This document shows, piece by piece, positions 1-6,070 of a stretch of 6,793 nt of DNA (its first letter is position 1; each line of letters opens with the position of its first letter). The position numbers were made by a program, and so were the translations under genes. The notes beneath the pieces are model-generated. The model ran no database searches. It saw nothing but the letters and a program-made list of their open reading frames with translations, and had not been told where the DNA came from. The stretch covers positions 1-6,793 of the forward strand of contig JAAELZ010000254.1 of the NCBI GenBank assembly GCA_024226105.1. The letters run 5' to 3'. The DNA comes from Pseudomonadota bacterium (lineage in GTDB: Bacteria > Pseudomonadota > Gammaproteobacteria > Arenicellales > Poriferihabitantaceae).

Positions 1-879
1 GATGCCGTTATAGGCGATCAGGTTATTCTCAAAAATGTTGATAGTATCCGGCTGGTACGGCGATACATCAATGTAAAACCCGGTTGCGCAATACAGCACC
101 TGGTTATCTTCAATGATCAGGTCAGAGGTTTCCTTAAAGCCGATGCCTACCCCGGTTGGCCCGGCGGCGTGGCGAATCCGGTTGTTTCTGACTGTTACCC
201 CGTCGCTGTACATGAGAAAAATGCCCACCGTGTTATTGTAATAGTCGTTATTTTCGACCATGTTATAACGTGAATACATAAAATGCAGTGAATAGCGAGA
301 ATTACGGGTGCTGTTGCCGGATATGATGTTATCTCCGGAATACCAGACCACCATGTCACGTACATGATCGATCTCGTTATCTTCAATCCTGTTATCGAAG
401 CTATACCATAGGCGTACCGAATCACCTTTTTGCCCGAGTGGTATGCGGCTGATAGAAGTAATTTTATTTCGCCGAACAATGTTATTGCTCGATTGCTGCA
501 TATCAACCCCGAATAACACTTCATCCATGACATTATCTTTAATGACATTGAAGTTTCCGCGCACCTGGACTCCTGAATCAATATCATTGGCCGATGAGCC
601 GGAGTTCGTCAGGTGCAGGCCTTTGATTGTTGCGCCGTCGGTATCCAGCAGAATGACCGTGCCTTTACCCTGGTTGTCGATGGTAACCTGCCCGCGTCCG
701 TCAATGGTGATCGGGTCGGTGATGACTACCGGGCCGGCGTATACGCCCGGTGGAGGTGCTAGCGTCTGACCTTCTTCAGCCGCGTCCACCAGGGCCTGGA
801 ATGAAGGCAGTCCATCTCCACGAGCAATACCGGTGAGTGAAACAACCCCAAGCAGAAGAATGGAAATAAAAGCCCGCAT
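1..879 (-). CDS. nosD: NosD, periplasmic copper-site maturation protein (partial, C-terminus beyond window)
   Basis: I translated this frame by hand: an ATG at 877-879 opens 293 codons with no stop before the window edge, so the C-terminal part is missing. NosD is a periplasmic accessory protein needed, with the NosFY ABC transporter, to build the CuZ sulfur-copper centre of nitrous oxide reductase. The N-terminus is a Sec signal peptide (hydrophobic residues about 3-18, likely cleaved near residue 21). From about residue 50 on there are repeated short beta-helix rungs of the CASH/NosD type rich in N-x-I and D-N turns (for example NNIVRRNKI, NRIEDNEI, VTVRNNRI, LIIEDNQV). The segments SRYSLHFMYS (about 195-203), NTVGIFLMYSDG and GPTGVGIGFKETSD are, from memory of the family, typical of NosD. 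Complete family members are usually a little over 400 residues, so about two thirds is present. It follows nosB after 73 bases with no terminator or clear promoter between them, so cotranscription is likely. The ribosome site is weak (GGA about 10 bases upstream). Confidence 0.93.
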   Translation of the reverse strand, partial: MRAFISILLLGVVSLTGIARGDGLPSFQALVDAAEEGQTLAPPPGVYAGPVVITDPITIDGRGQVTIDNQGKGTVILLDTDGATIKGLHLTNSGSSANDIDSGVQVRGNFNVIKDNVMDEVLFGVDMQQSSNNIVRRNKITSISRIPLGQKGDSVRLWYSFDNRIEDNEIDHVRDMVVWYSGDNIISGNSTRNSRYSLHFMYSRYNMVENNDYYNNTVGIFLMYSDGVTVRNNRIRHAAGPTGVGIGFKETSDLIIEDNQVLYCATGFYIDVSPYQPDTINIFENNLIAYNGI

Positions 880-952
880 CCAATTGTAATCCGATTATGT
901 GTTACCCGTAGGCTGTGGTGAGCTCAGCGAACCGTATCAACCCAAATAACTA

Positions 953-2152
953 CTATGCCGCCGCCTCTGACTCAACTTTCGCATGTTTACGGCGCATTAA
1001 GAATGCCAGTGCCAGCAATACACTCGAAAGCAGCATCAGGCCAAAGCCAATAGCGGGATAGGAGTGGGTGGTAAACTGGGCCACTTTACCCTGACCGAAA
1101 ACAGTGGGCATAAACGGTTTGACCGTAAATGCCCCCATCTCGTTCAATTCGTGGCCATACCACCACAACCAGCCCGAATATTCGATGATGAAAAAGACTG
1201 GCAGTGCCATGGGAACCCCAATCAATAGCCAGTATATCAGGCCTTTATTCTGTCTTGCACCCCAAAGCAGTAGCAACATGGCGCCGATAATACCCCAGAA
1301 GACCAGGTGTCCGACAAAACTCATGGTCTTAACCATGGGCAGGATTTCGGCGGGGTTATTGAAATAGCGCCCCAGGCTGGCTTTATAGTGCCAGGCCATC
1401 AATTGTGAACCACTTCCTGTCCATTCCTGTTTCTGGTCAGCTGCCTGACGCTTCATATAACTGTCAAAGGTGTCCCTCAGGTGTCGAATGTTCTCGGCTT
1501 TTTCCGAGTCGCCAATGCCATCATCAACGCTTGATTTATCTGAATAACCTTCGATTACCACGCCACTTTCTTCCAGTGAATCTTTGAGGCGTTCAACCAT
1601 GCCAAAACCGATCTGAAATTTGTTGGCTGATTCTCTTTCTGAATCCTGATCCAGCGCCGCGACCATCGCATGCATATAACCTGAGCTCTGGTATTTAAGC
1701 CCGTTAGCGCCATACCAGGTCATGCCCATCCAGACGACAATTGCGCCAAACCCTGCAGACATGACGATCAGGCGTGTCTGCGGGCGTGTAAACATAAAAC
1801 CAACCAGCATAACAATTAACAAACTTACCAGGAACGGTGAAAACGCGCGCTCTACTACACCACCAGCCGCAATGGGATACATGCCGACATAGTGGTTAAT
1901 CGTATCCATCTCATGAACACAATCTAAGGCTTCGGTTTCGGTGATCTCGACTTTTTCAATTTTTTTGCAACCGTTAAAAACGCCGTTCATGTGAAAGTTG
2001 ATACGCACGCCATCGGGGAACGCTTCCGGGGGATAGTTTGGCGCGGTCAGTGCAACCCACCATACGGGCAAAAAATACACCGCCACCAATGTTGCCACGG
2101 AGAGCGCGATGAATACGTTTGACACCAGGGTGCGATTTGATGATTTTGACAT
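953..2152 (-). CDS. nosB: NosB-like six-helix membrane protein of clade II nos clusters
   Basis: This 399-residue inner-membrane protein lies directly before nosD. Counting from the ATG at 2150-2152, hydrophobic segments are at about 12-35, 104-121, 128-148, 276-297, 305-325 and 366-387. Positive residues (RPQTR, ARQNKG, the C-terminal RRKHAK) mark the cytoplasmic side, so the two large loops (about 37-103 and 149-275) should be periplasmic. The first loop has two cysteines (62 and 78) and the segment HEMDTINHYVGMYP. The region before the last helix has GWLWWYGHELNEMG and KPFMPTVFGQGKVAQF, which look strongly constrained. No haem-binding or iron-sulfur motif is present. NosB proteins of unknown biochemical role are a known marker of clade II nos operons; assignment here rests on position, topology and these segments rather than a search. 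An ATG 13 codons upstream (2189-2191) is possible, but it has no ribosome site and sits at the edge of a hairpin, so the inner ATG (AGAG upstream) is preferred. Confidence 0.75.
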   Translation of the reverse strand: MSKSSNRTLVSNVFIALSVATLVAVYFLPVWWVALTAPNYPPEAFPDGVRINFHMNGVFNGCKKIEKVEITETEALDCVHEMDTINHYVGMYPIAAGGVVERAFSPFLVSLLIVMLVGFMFTRPQTRLIVMSAGFGAIVVWMGMTWYGANGLKYQSSGYMHAMVAALDQDSERESANKFQIGFGMVERLKDSLEESGVVIEGYSDKSSVDDGIGDSEKAENIRHLRDTFDSYMKRQAADQKQEWTGSGSQLMAWHYKASLGRYFNNPAEILPMVKTMSFVGHLVFWGIIGAMLLLLWGARQNKGLIYWLLIGVPMALPVFFIIEYSGWLWWYGHELNEMGAFTVKPFMPTVFGQGKVAQFTTHSYPAIGFGLMLLSSVLLALAFLMRRKHAKVESEAAA

Positions 2153-2163
2153 GGCTCTATTTA

Positions 2164-2190
2164 ATAAAACCCGGTCAAGAGGCCGGGTCA
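2164..2190 (-). terminator. Terminator-like hairpin just upstream of nosB
   Basis: On the minus strand ACCCGG (2188-2183) pairs with CCGGGT (2174-2169) around an eight-base loop, followed by TTTATTAA. The six-pair stem with a short, interrupted T run looks like a weak terminator or attenuator. It lies between the dihaem cytochrome gene and the preferred nosB start, so it may lower expression of nosB and nosD relative to the cytochrome. Confidence 0.45.
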
Positions 2191-2210
2191 TTTTTAATAC
2201 TAAGGGTTGT

Positions 2211-2234
2211 TAGCGCTGTTTTGGAACAGCGCTA
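2211..2234 (-). other. Perfect 10-bp stem-loop after the dihaem cytochrome gene
   Basis: TAGCGCTGTT (2211-2220) and AACAGCGCTA (2225-2234) are perfect inverted repeats around a four-base loop, 17 bases past the cytochrome stop codon. No T run follows on either strand, so it is not a standard intrinsic terminator. An mRNA 3'-end stabilising or processing hairpin is more likely. It is followed on the minus strand by the weaker hairpin at 2169-2188. Confidence 0.6.
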
Positions 2235-2250
2235 TCACGAAGCGTATTTC

Positions 2251-2988
2251 TTAGTCGAAATCCGGGTTCAACCAGTCGGCTGAAGGTGCCAGTTCCTCAG
2301 GATTTACAGGAATGCGTGAAACATAGTTAATCACCATTTGCATGTCTTTGTCGGAAAAGCTCTTGATCTGTTCGATCATGTCCGGGTTAGCGTTACGGCG
2401 TTTACCGTCGCGAATCCACTCAAACTGGCGCAGCATGTATAAATAGTGCTGACCTTCAAGGCGCGGGTAGTATTTCTCCAGCTCACCCTGGCCGTGATCG
2501 CCGTGACATTCAACACAGTTATCAGCGTAGAGTTTTTCGCCTTGTGCAAACTCAGGCGTACCTTCGGCCCACTCACCCTTACCATTTTCAGGGTTCATCA
2601 AAAGGCGTTCCATATACAATGCGACATCCGCCAGGGCTTGTGCATCACCGATGGATTCGGGTAATGCAAAGGGATACATGGTTGGATTATCACGATTGCC
2701 TTCACGGATGTCCGCTAATTGCTTGATGATAACGTTTTTCAGCTGGCCCGCAATTTGCGGGAAGGTGCCGTCTTTGGAGCCCCAGCCTTCAGGCAGGTGA
2801 CAGGCTGAACAGACTTCGTAGACATCCAGTCCGTCTTCAGCGTTACCTTCCAGGTCCAGTGCCAGCAGTCGGTCGCCGCCTTCGGCCATCCATTGATGGT
2901 TTTTCTCTTCAGCGTTGGCGATGCCAGTGCTCAGAATGCCCGCCAGAAACAGGGCCGAGATGCTTGTAAATGTAGTTTTCTTTAACAT
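2251..2988 (-). CDS. Periplasmic dihaem cytochrome c (c4-like), nos-cluster electron carrier
   Basis: The 245-residue product has a Sec signal peptide (hydrophobic core about 8-22, AxA site ANA at 24-26) and two haem c attachment motifs: CSACH (C60, C63, H64) and CVECH (C158, C161, H162). M104 (NPTMYPFALP) and M204 (NPDMIEQIKSFSD) are placed as the probable sixth ligands, giving two c553/c4-like haem domains in tandem. The second domain carries the family-like ending SFSDKDMQMVINYVSRI. It probably carries electrons in the periplasm to NosZ. In Wolinella-type nos clusters two cytochromes c, NosC1 and NosC2, have this proposed role, but I cannot say which one this corresponds to. The gene seems to begin its own transcription unit: an FNR-type box and a good -10 lie upstream, and the preceding gene ends in a strong terminator. 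There is no clear Shine-Dalgarno sequence before the ATG, which is fixed by the signal peptide. Confidence 0.92.
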   Translation of the reverse strand: MLKKTTFTSISALFLAGILSTGIANAEEKNHQWMAEGGDRLLALDLEGNAEDGLDVYEVCSACHLPEGWGSKDGTFPQIAGQLKNVIIKQLADIREGNRDNPTMYPFALPESIGDAQALADVALYMERLLMNPENGKGEWAEGTPEFAQGEKLYADNCVECHGDHGQGELEKYYPRLEGQHYLYMLRQFEWIRDGKRRNANPDMIEQIKSFSDKDMQMVINYVSRIPVNPEELAPSADWLNPDFD

Positions 2989-3030
2989 GATAATGAGTAT
3001 ATTAATTTATAAGTGATAACTTAAGTTGCG

Positions 3031-3073
3031 AGTATAGCAAGATTTGTGCCATGGAACACTTGAGCTGAGTCAA
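3031..3073 (-). promoter_or_regulatory. FNR/DNR-type promoter of the dihaem cytochrome gene
   Basis: The palindrome TTGAG-CTGA-GTCAA (3060-3073) keeps all eight TTGA-N6-TCAA positions of FNR/DNR operators. On the minus strand a -10 hexamer TATACT (3036-3031, five of six matches to TATAAT) follows. This predicts a start near 3024 with the box centred at about -42.5, within one base of the usual class II FNR position. The predicted leader before the ATG at 2988 is about 35 bases. The box and hexamer are seen directly; activity is inferred. Confidence 0.75.
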
Positions 3074-3159
3074 GAGGGCATCAATTTAAGCGTGCCAACC
3101 GGCGTATTGTAGGATAGATAAGTAAAACGTTTCCACCAGTTTTAAGCATATTTGTGACG

Positions 3160-3190
3160 AAAAAAAGCAACACCGTGTTACAGGTGTTGC
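3160..3190 (-). terminator. Strong intrinsic terminator after the monohaem cytochrome gene
   Basis: On the minus strand GCAACACC (3190-3183) pairs perfectly with GGTGTTGC (3174-3167), followed at once by seven T residues in minus-strand sense (3166-3160). It begins 34 bases past the cytochrome stop codon. It should end the transcript before the separate promoter of the dihaem cytochrome. Confidence 0.88.
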
Positions 3191-3224
3191 CTCAATATAT
3201 CTGAAAATATCGGTGCGTGATTGT

Positions 3225-3536
3225 TTACAGCGCAGATAAATATTCAGCGATAGCGTCAATTTCTTCATCGGAGACAAGGTGCATAACCCCCTTCATTGCA
3301 GCTGATTGGCCGTTTGCACGAGCGCCTGTTTTAATGTCTCTCATTTGTGCCGCGATGTATTCCTTGCTTTGACCCGCGACTTTGGGATAAGCCGGCATGA
3401 TCGGAGTATTGGCATCTTTGCCATGGCAGGCAAAGCAGGTTTTCTTGGCGTAAAGATCAGCGCCGTCGAGTGCGATTGCGTTGCTGACCGGAAGTGTGGC
3501 CAGTAATGCGATTAATAAGCTTGATTTAAGTTTCAT
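3225..3536 (-). CDS. Small periplasmic monohaem cytochrome c (c553/c4 half-type)
   Basis: The 103-residue product has a Sec signal peptide (hydrophobic core about 6-18, probable cleavage after AIA at 20-22), leaving a mature protein of about 81 residues. The haem c motif is CFACH (C34, C37, H38). M81 or M85 in AAMKGVMHLVSDEE is the likely sixth ligand, followed by the usual C-terminal helix (DAIAEYLSAL). It is a class I cytochrome, and its place directly downstream of nosZ suggests an electron donor to the CuA site or a link to the dihaem cytochrome. This role is inferred from context. The gene lies between two strong terminators with only 13 bases between the upstream one and its ATG, so it appears to depend on read-through from nosZ or an unrecognised promoter. 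A short GGA lies about eight bases before the ATG. Confidence 0.92.
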   Translation of the reverse strand: MKLKSSLLIALLATLPVSNAIALDGADLYAKKTCFACHGKDANTPIMPAYPKVAGQSKEYIAAQMRDIKTGARANGQSAAMKGVMHLVSDEEIDAIAEYLSAL

Positions 3537-3549
3537 AATTGAATTCCGT

Positions 3550-3581
3550 AAAATAAAAAAAGGGGCGGCTTGCGCCGCCCC
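3550..3581 (-). terminator. Strong intrinsic terminator after nosZ
   Basis: On the minus strand GGGGCGGC (3581-3574) pairs perfectly with GCCGCCCC (3569-3562) around a four-base loop, followed by TTTTTTTATTTT (3561-3550). It starts 20 bases past the nosZ stop codon and is the most stable-looking terminator in the window. It separates nosZ from the monohaem cytochrome. Confidence 0.92.
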
Positions 3582-3601
3582 CGAGTTTAAAGGTTTAAAA
3601 G

Positions 3602-5917
3602 CTATTGAGCTACTTCAACCGCACCATTTTCTTCAAGGTGAGTTTTTGCTCTCAGGCCAAGATCAGCCGTTTTAACCTGGTACTGCCACCACTGGTTTGC
3701 CCAGCCCATGGCTTTGTTCCAGTCACCCGCTGTTGCGAAATCAGCCGCCTTCTTCTTGGCTTCTTCAGCAAAACCGAGTTGGTCAGTGGCATCTTCAACC
3801 AGTGCAACAACGATTGGGAAATCCTTGAAGTTGCGGCTGGTGATGAACTTCACAACCGAATCGATAACCGCCTGTGTCTGAACGTTGGTATCAACCTGCT
3901 TGTCGTAATCAGCCTGGGTGTAGGTTGTACCTTCGACCAAAGCATCGTCGGTGGCTTCATAACCTTTAGGCGTAACCAGCAGGATACCTTCCATTTCCAG
4001 ATGCAGCGCTGAGCAGAACTCGGTACAGTAGTAAGGGAATACACCGGCTTTATCTGCGATAAATGTCGTTGAGGCTGTTTTGCCCGGCTCGATTGAGAGC
4101 TGAACATTCTGGCCGTACATCGCAAAACCGTGAACTTCATCCTGAGCACGCTCAAGGTTAGTCAGGTGGATAATAACCTTATCGCCTTCCTCTACCTGGA
4201 TGATCTCAGGTGTGATGTGCGAACGGATGGTGGTGCCGAATACTTCAACCGTACACTGGCCAGCGCCGTCACAGCTACGCTCTGTTTTTTCGCGACCCGC
4301 ACGGGTTTTGAATTCAGAACGCTTGTCTTCACGAGAGTTCCAGCCTGACTTGTAACGTACTACCGGGCTGAGTTTGTCGGCTGCAATGGCGACTACGTAG
4401 TGCGGCTCACCCAAAGGCAGCGGCATATCGTAGAGCAGTTCCATCTTGTCGCCGCTGATATCGATCAACTGGTGGTTCTGCGGATGCAGAGGGCCAACCG
4501 GGTTGAAACGGTCGATAGATAGCTTGTTCAGTGCAACCAGGTATTTTCCATCCGGGCTTACGCTGTCGCCTTCCATTGTCATCAGGTGACCAACATTGTA
4601 GTGAATAGGAAGTTGATCCAGCACCTTGCCTTCACAGTAGTCCCACTTGGTGATCATTGAATCAACGTAGATTGAGGTATAAACCACACATTCTTTGGAA
4701 TCATACTGAGTGTGCAGCGGGCCTAAACCAACGCTAACAGAACGCGCCAGGGCGGCTTCCAGGCTGATGATTGGGATACCGTAAGGGTCTGTGCTTTCGA
4801 AGTTCTTGTCTGCGATCGCTTTCTGGATTTTCTCCCAGCTGTATACCCAGGCGTGGCTGTCAAGCTTACCGCTGACGATGATATGCGCTCCATCAGGTGA
4901 AACGTCAACACCGTGCGGGCTTTTGGGCTCAGGAATGAGATACATCAGGTCATTGGCGACCGCCTGCTCCATGGTGATCAGATACATTCCGTTGACTTTC
5001 TCAAACTTGCCCGCAGCAACCAGCTCTTCTGCTTTCTTCCAGTTGGTTACGTGCATGAAATCCGTATCTTTAGAGGAACAACCCGCTTCGAAAGGAGGAC
5101 GGCCTTTTTCGATACCACCGACATAACGTTCACTACAAAAAGAGTTAGTGAAACCCCAACCGTAGCTTGGGCCCTTACCCGCATCATTCAAGTCCTGGCT
5201 GTAGGGAGGCATTTCAAAGTTGAAAGACTCGCCCATAACCAGACGACCGATTTCGCGATTGAACTTCCAGTAGGTCAAACCGCCACGGTACTTGTCGTTG
5301 AATTCAGACAGCGGTACAAAATCATGCATGCCTTTGTAAGGCGCAGGATATTGTGATGCTTCCATTACATATTCTGAGTTAGGTGTAACAAACGCGCCAC
5401 CATGATCAGAACGGAAGAAGGGATTGACCACGATTTGCTTGGTTTCGAAATCGTGCAGGTCAATAACCGCTACGCGCGGGTTGGCCTTATCGTTGATGAA
5501 CAGATATTTACCATCGTATTCACCTTCGGTTTCAGTAATCGCCGGGTGGTGAGTATCGCCGTAGGTGATATCCTTGCCATCGATTCTACCTTGTGCCAAC
5601 ACGGCTTTTGATTCGTCATCAAAGCCATAACCCTGCCAGGGCTCAGGTGTAAATACCGCGATATATTTCAGGATACGCATGGACGGAATACCGTACACGA
5701 TAACCTGTCCGCTTTGACCACCTGAACTAAAAGCCAGGTATTCATCACGCCCGCCTGTCGGCGTATAGGTTTTGGCGGCTGCCAAAATATCTTTTTCTGT
5801 CAGGCCACGTTTTGCCATGACATCTTGCAAAGAGTCCTGGGAAAAGGCCGGGCTTGAACCAGCGCCGATCACTACTGCGAGTAGTGAGGCAGCCAGCGGC
5901 TTGAGTGAGAGTTTCAT
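3602..5917 (-). CDS. nosZ: Nitrous oxide reductase NosZ, clade II (Sec-exported), with C-terminal extension
   Basis: NosZ is the periplasmic multicopper enzyme that reduces N2O to N2, the last step of denitrification. The 771-residue product starts with a Sec signal peptide (hydrophobic core about 8-20, cleavage near AFS-Q at 26/27) and has no twin-arginine motif, which is the hallmark of clade II. The beta-propeller carries seven histidines fitting the CuZ cluster: H123 and H124 (DTHHPA), H172 (SDHGG), H335 (SPHGVDVSPDG), H402 (GPLHTQYD), H444 (NVGHLMTMEG) and H506 (GEPHYVV). The C-terminal cupredoxin domain (about 555-650) has the CuA ligands H596 (VHGFAMYG), C631, C635, H639 and M642 in YYCTEFCSALHLEMEG. 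All catalytic residues are present, so it should be active. About 120 further residues (650-771) have no CxxCH and no recognised domain. The start is supported by the signal peptide and by AAGG about 10 bases upstream. The gene is followed by a strong terminator and preceded by an FNR-type promoter. Confidence 0.98.
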   Translation of the reverse strand: MKLSLKPLAASLLAVVIGAGSSPAFSQDSLQDVMAKRGLTEKDILAAAKTYTPTGGRDEYLAFSSGGQSGQVIVYGIPSMRILKYIAVFTPEPWQGYGFDDESKAVLAQGRIDGKDITYGDTHHPAITETEGEYDGKYLFINDKANPRVAVIDLHDFETKQIVVNPFFRSDHGGAFVTPNSEYVMEASQYPAPYKGMHDFVPLSEFNDKYRGGLTYWKFNREIGRLVMGESFNFEMPPYSQDLNDAGKGPSYGWGFTNSFCSERYVGGIEKGRPPFEAGCSSKDTDFMHVTNWKKAEELVAAGKFEKVNGMYLITMEQAVANDLMYLIPEPKSPHGVDVSPDGAHIIVSGKLDSHAWVYSWEKIQKAIADKNFESTDPYGIPIISLEAALARSVSVGLGPLHTQYDSKECVVYTSIYVDSMITKWDYCEGKVLDQLPIHYNVGHLMTMEGDSVSPDGKYLVALNKLSIDRFNPVGPLHPQNHQLIDISGDKMELLYDMPLPLGEPHYVVAIAADKLSPVVRYKSGWNSREDKRSEFKTRAGREKTERSCDGAGQCTVEVFGTTIRSHITPEIIQVEEGDKVIIHLTNLERAQDEVHGFAMYGQNVQLSIEPGKTASTTFIADKAGVFPYYCTEFCSALHLEMEGILLVTPKGYEATDDALVEGTTYTQADYDKQVDTNVQTQAVIDSVVKFITSRNFKDFPIVVALVEDATDQLGFAEEAKKKAADFATAGDWNKAMGWANQWWQYQVKTADLGLRAKTHLEENGAVEVAQ
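3605..3618. promoter_or_regulatory. FNR-type palindrome inside the 3' end of nosZ (doubtful function)
   Basis: TTGAG-CTAC-TTCAA matches all eight fixed positions of TTGA-N6-TCAA. It overlaps the last nosZ codons and lies about 70 bases before the monohaem cytochrome start. A start at the usual distance on the minus strand would fall in the terminator hairpin, and the sequence at the -10 position there is G-rich, so no class II promoter is visible. It may be coincidental. Confidence 0.3.
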
Positions 5918-5926
5918 GAGTATGAT

Positions 5927-5932
5927 ACCTTT
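5927..5932 (-). promoter_or_regulatory. Ribosome binding site of nosZ
   Basis: The minus strand reads AAAGGT, an AAGG core about 10 bases before the nosZ ATG. It supports the chosen nosZ start. Confidence 0.6.
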
Positions 5933-5957
5933 TTAGGTTGTAGAAATTTGATGTGAC

Positions 5958-5999
5958 AGTATGTCGCACCTGAGTGTAACCGACATTGACCTAAATCAA
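5958..5999 (-). promoter_or_regulatory. FNR/DNR-dependent promoter of nosZ
   Basis: The palindrome TTGAC-CTAA-ATCAA (5986-5999) has one substitution from the FNR consensus TTGAT-N4-ATCAA. On the minus strand a -10-like hexamer CATACT (5963-5958, four of six) predicts a start at 5951, which places the box exactly at -41.5, the class II activator position. The leader to the nosZ ATG would be 33-34 bases. The poor hexamer and lack of a -35 element are typical of an activator-dependent promoter. Confidence 0.82.
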
Positions 6000-6027
6000 G
6001 AATTTTTACTGGAACGTTTATTATTTT
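5986..6027 (+). promoter_or_regulatory. Possible divergent promoter of the regulator gene, sharing the FNR-type box
   Basis: The same palindrome read towards the plus strand is followed by TATTTT (6022-6027, four of six matches). This predicts a start at 6034 with the box again at -41.5. If used, the regulator could activate its own gene and nosZ from one operator. The AT-rich surroundings make a chance hexamer possible. Confidence 0.5.
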
Positions 6028-6070
6028 CTTGCATCAAAGCCGTTTGGCTGAGAAAATCCCCTGCCTTCCA

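Noticed and set aside
195..587. Open frame of 130 codons on the minus strand
   Set aside because: It is out of frame within nosD, whose own frame shows the repeated beta-helix pattern and a signal peptide.
1584..1596. TTGAGGCGTTCAA, another FNR-like palindrome
   Set aside because: The half-sites are five bases apart instead of six, and it lies deep inside the NosB coding region.
2153..2191. Upstream ATG giving 13 more residues on the NosB-like protein
   Set aside because: There is no ribosome site before it, and the added segment is encoded by the hairpin region; the inner ATG sits just ahead of the first membrane helix.
3086..3277. Open frame of 63 codons between the two cytochromes
   Set aside because: It runs through the terminator hairpin and overlaps the end of the monohaem cytochrome gene; it has no ribosome site or recognisable content.
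4913..5356. Open frame of 147 codons on the plus strand
   Set aside because: It is antisense to conserved nosZ sequence with all the active-site motifs; it has no recognisable domain and no start signals.
5953..5967. Imperfect inverted repeat GTGACA-GTA-TGTCGC over the nosZ -10
   Set aside because: The uninterrupted arms are only four or five bases long and match no operator I recognise.
6029..6070. TTG start giving a 254-residue regulator
   Set aside because: It lies before the predicted transcript start at 6034, has no ribosome site, and the added residues match no usual part of the family; kept only as an alternative.
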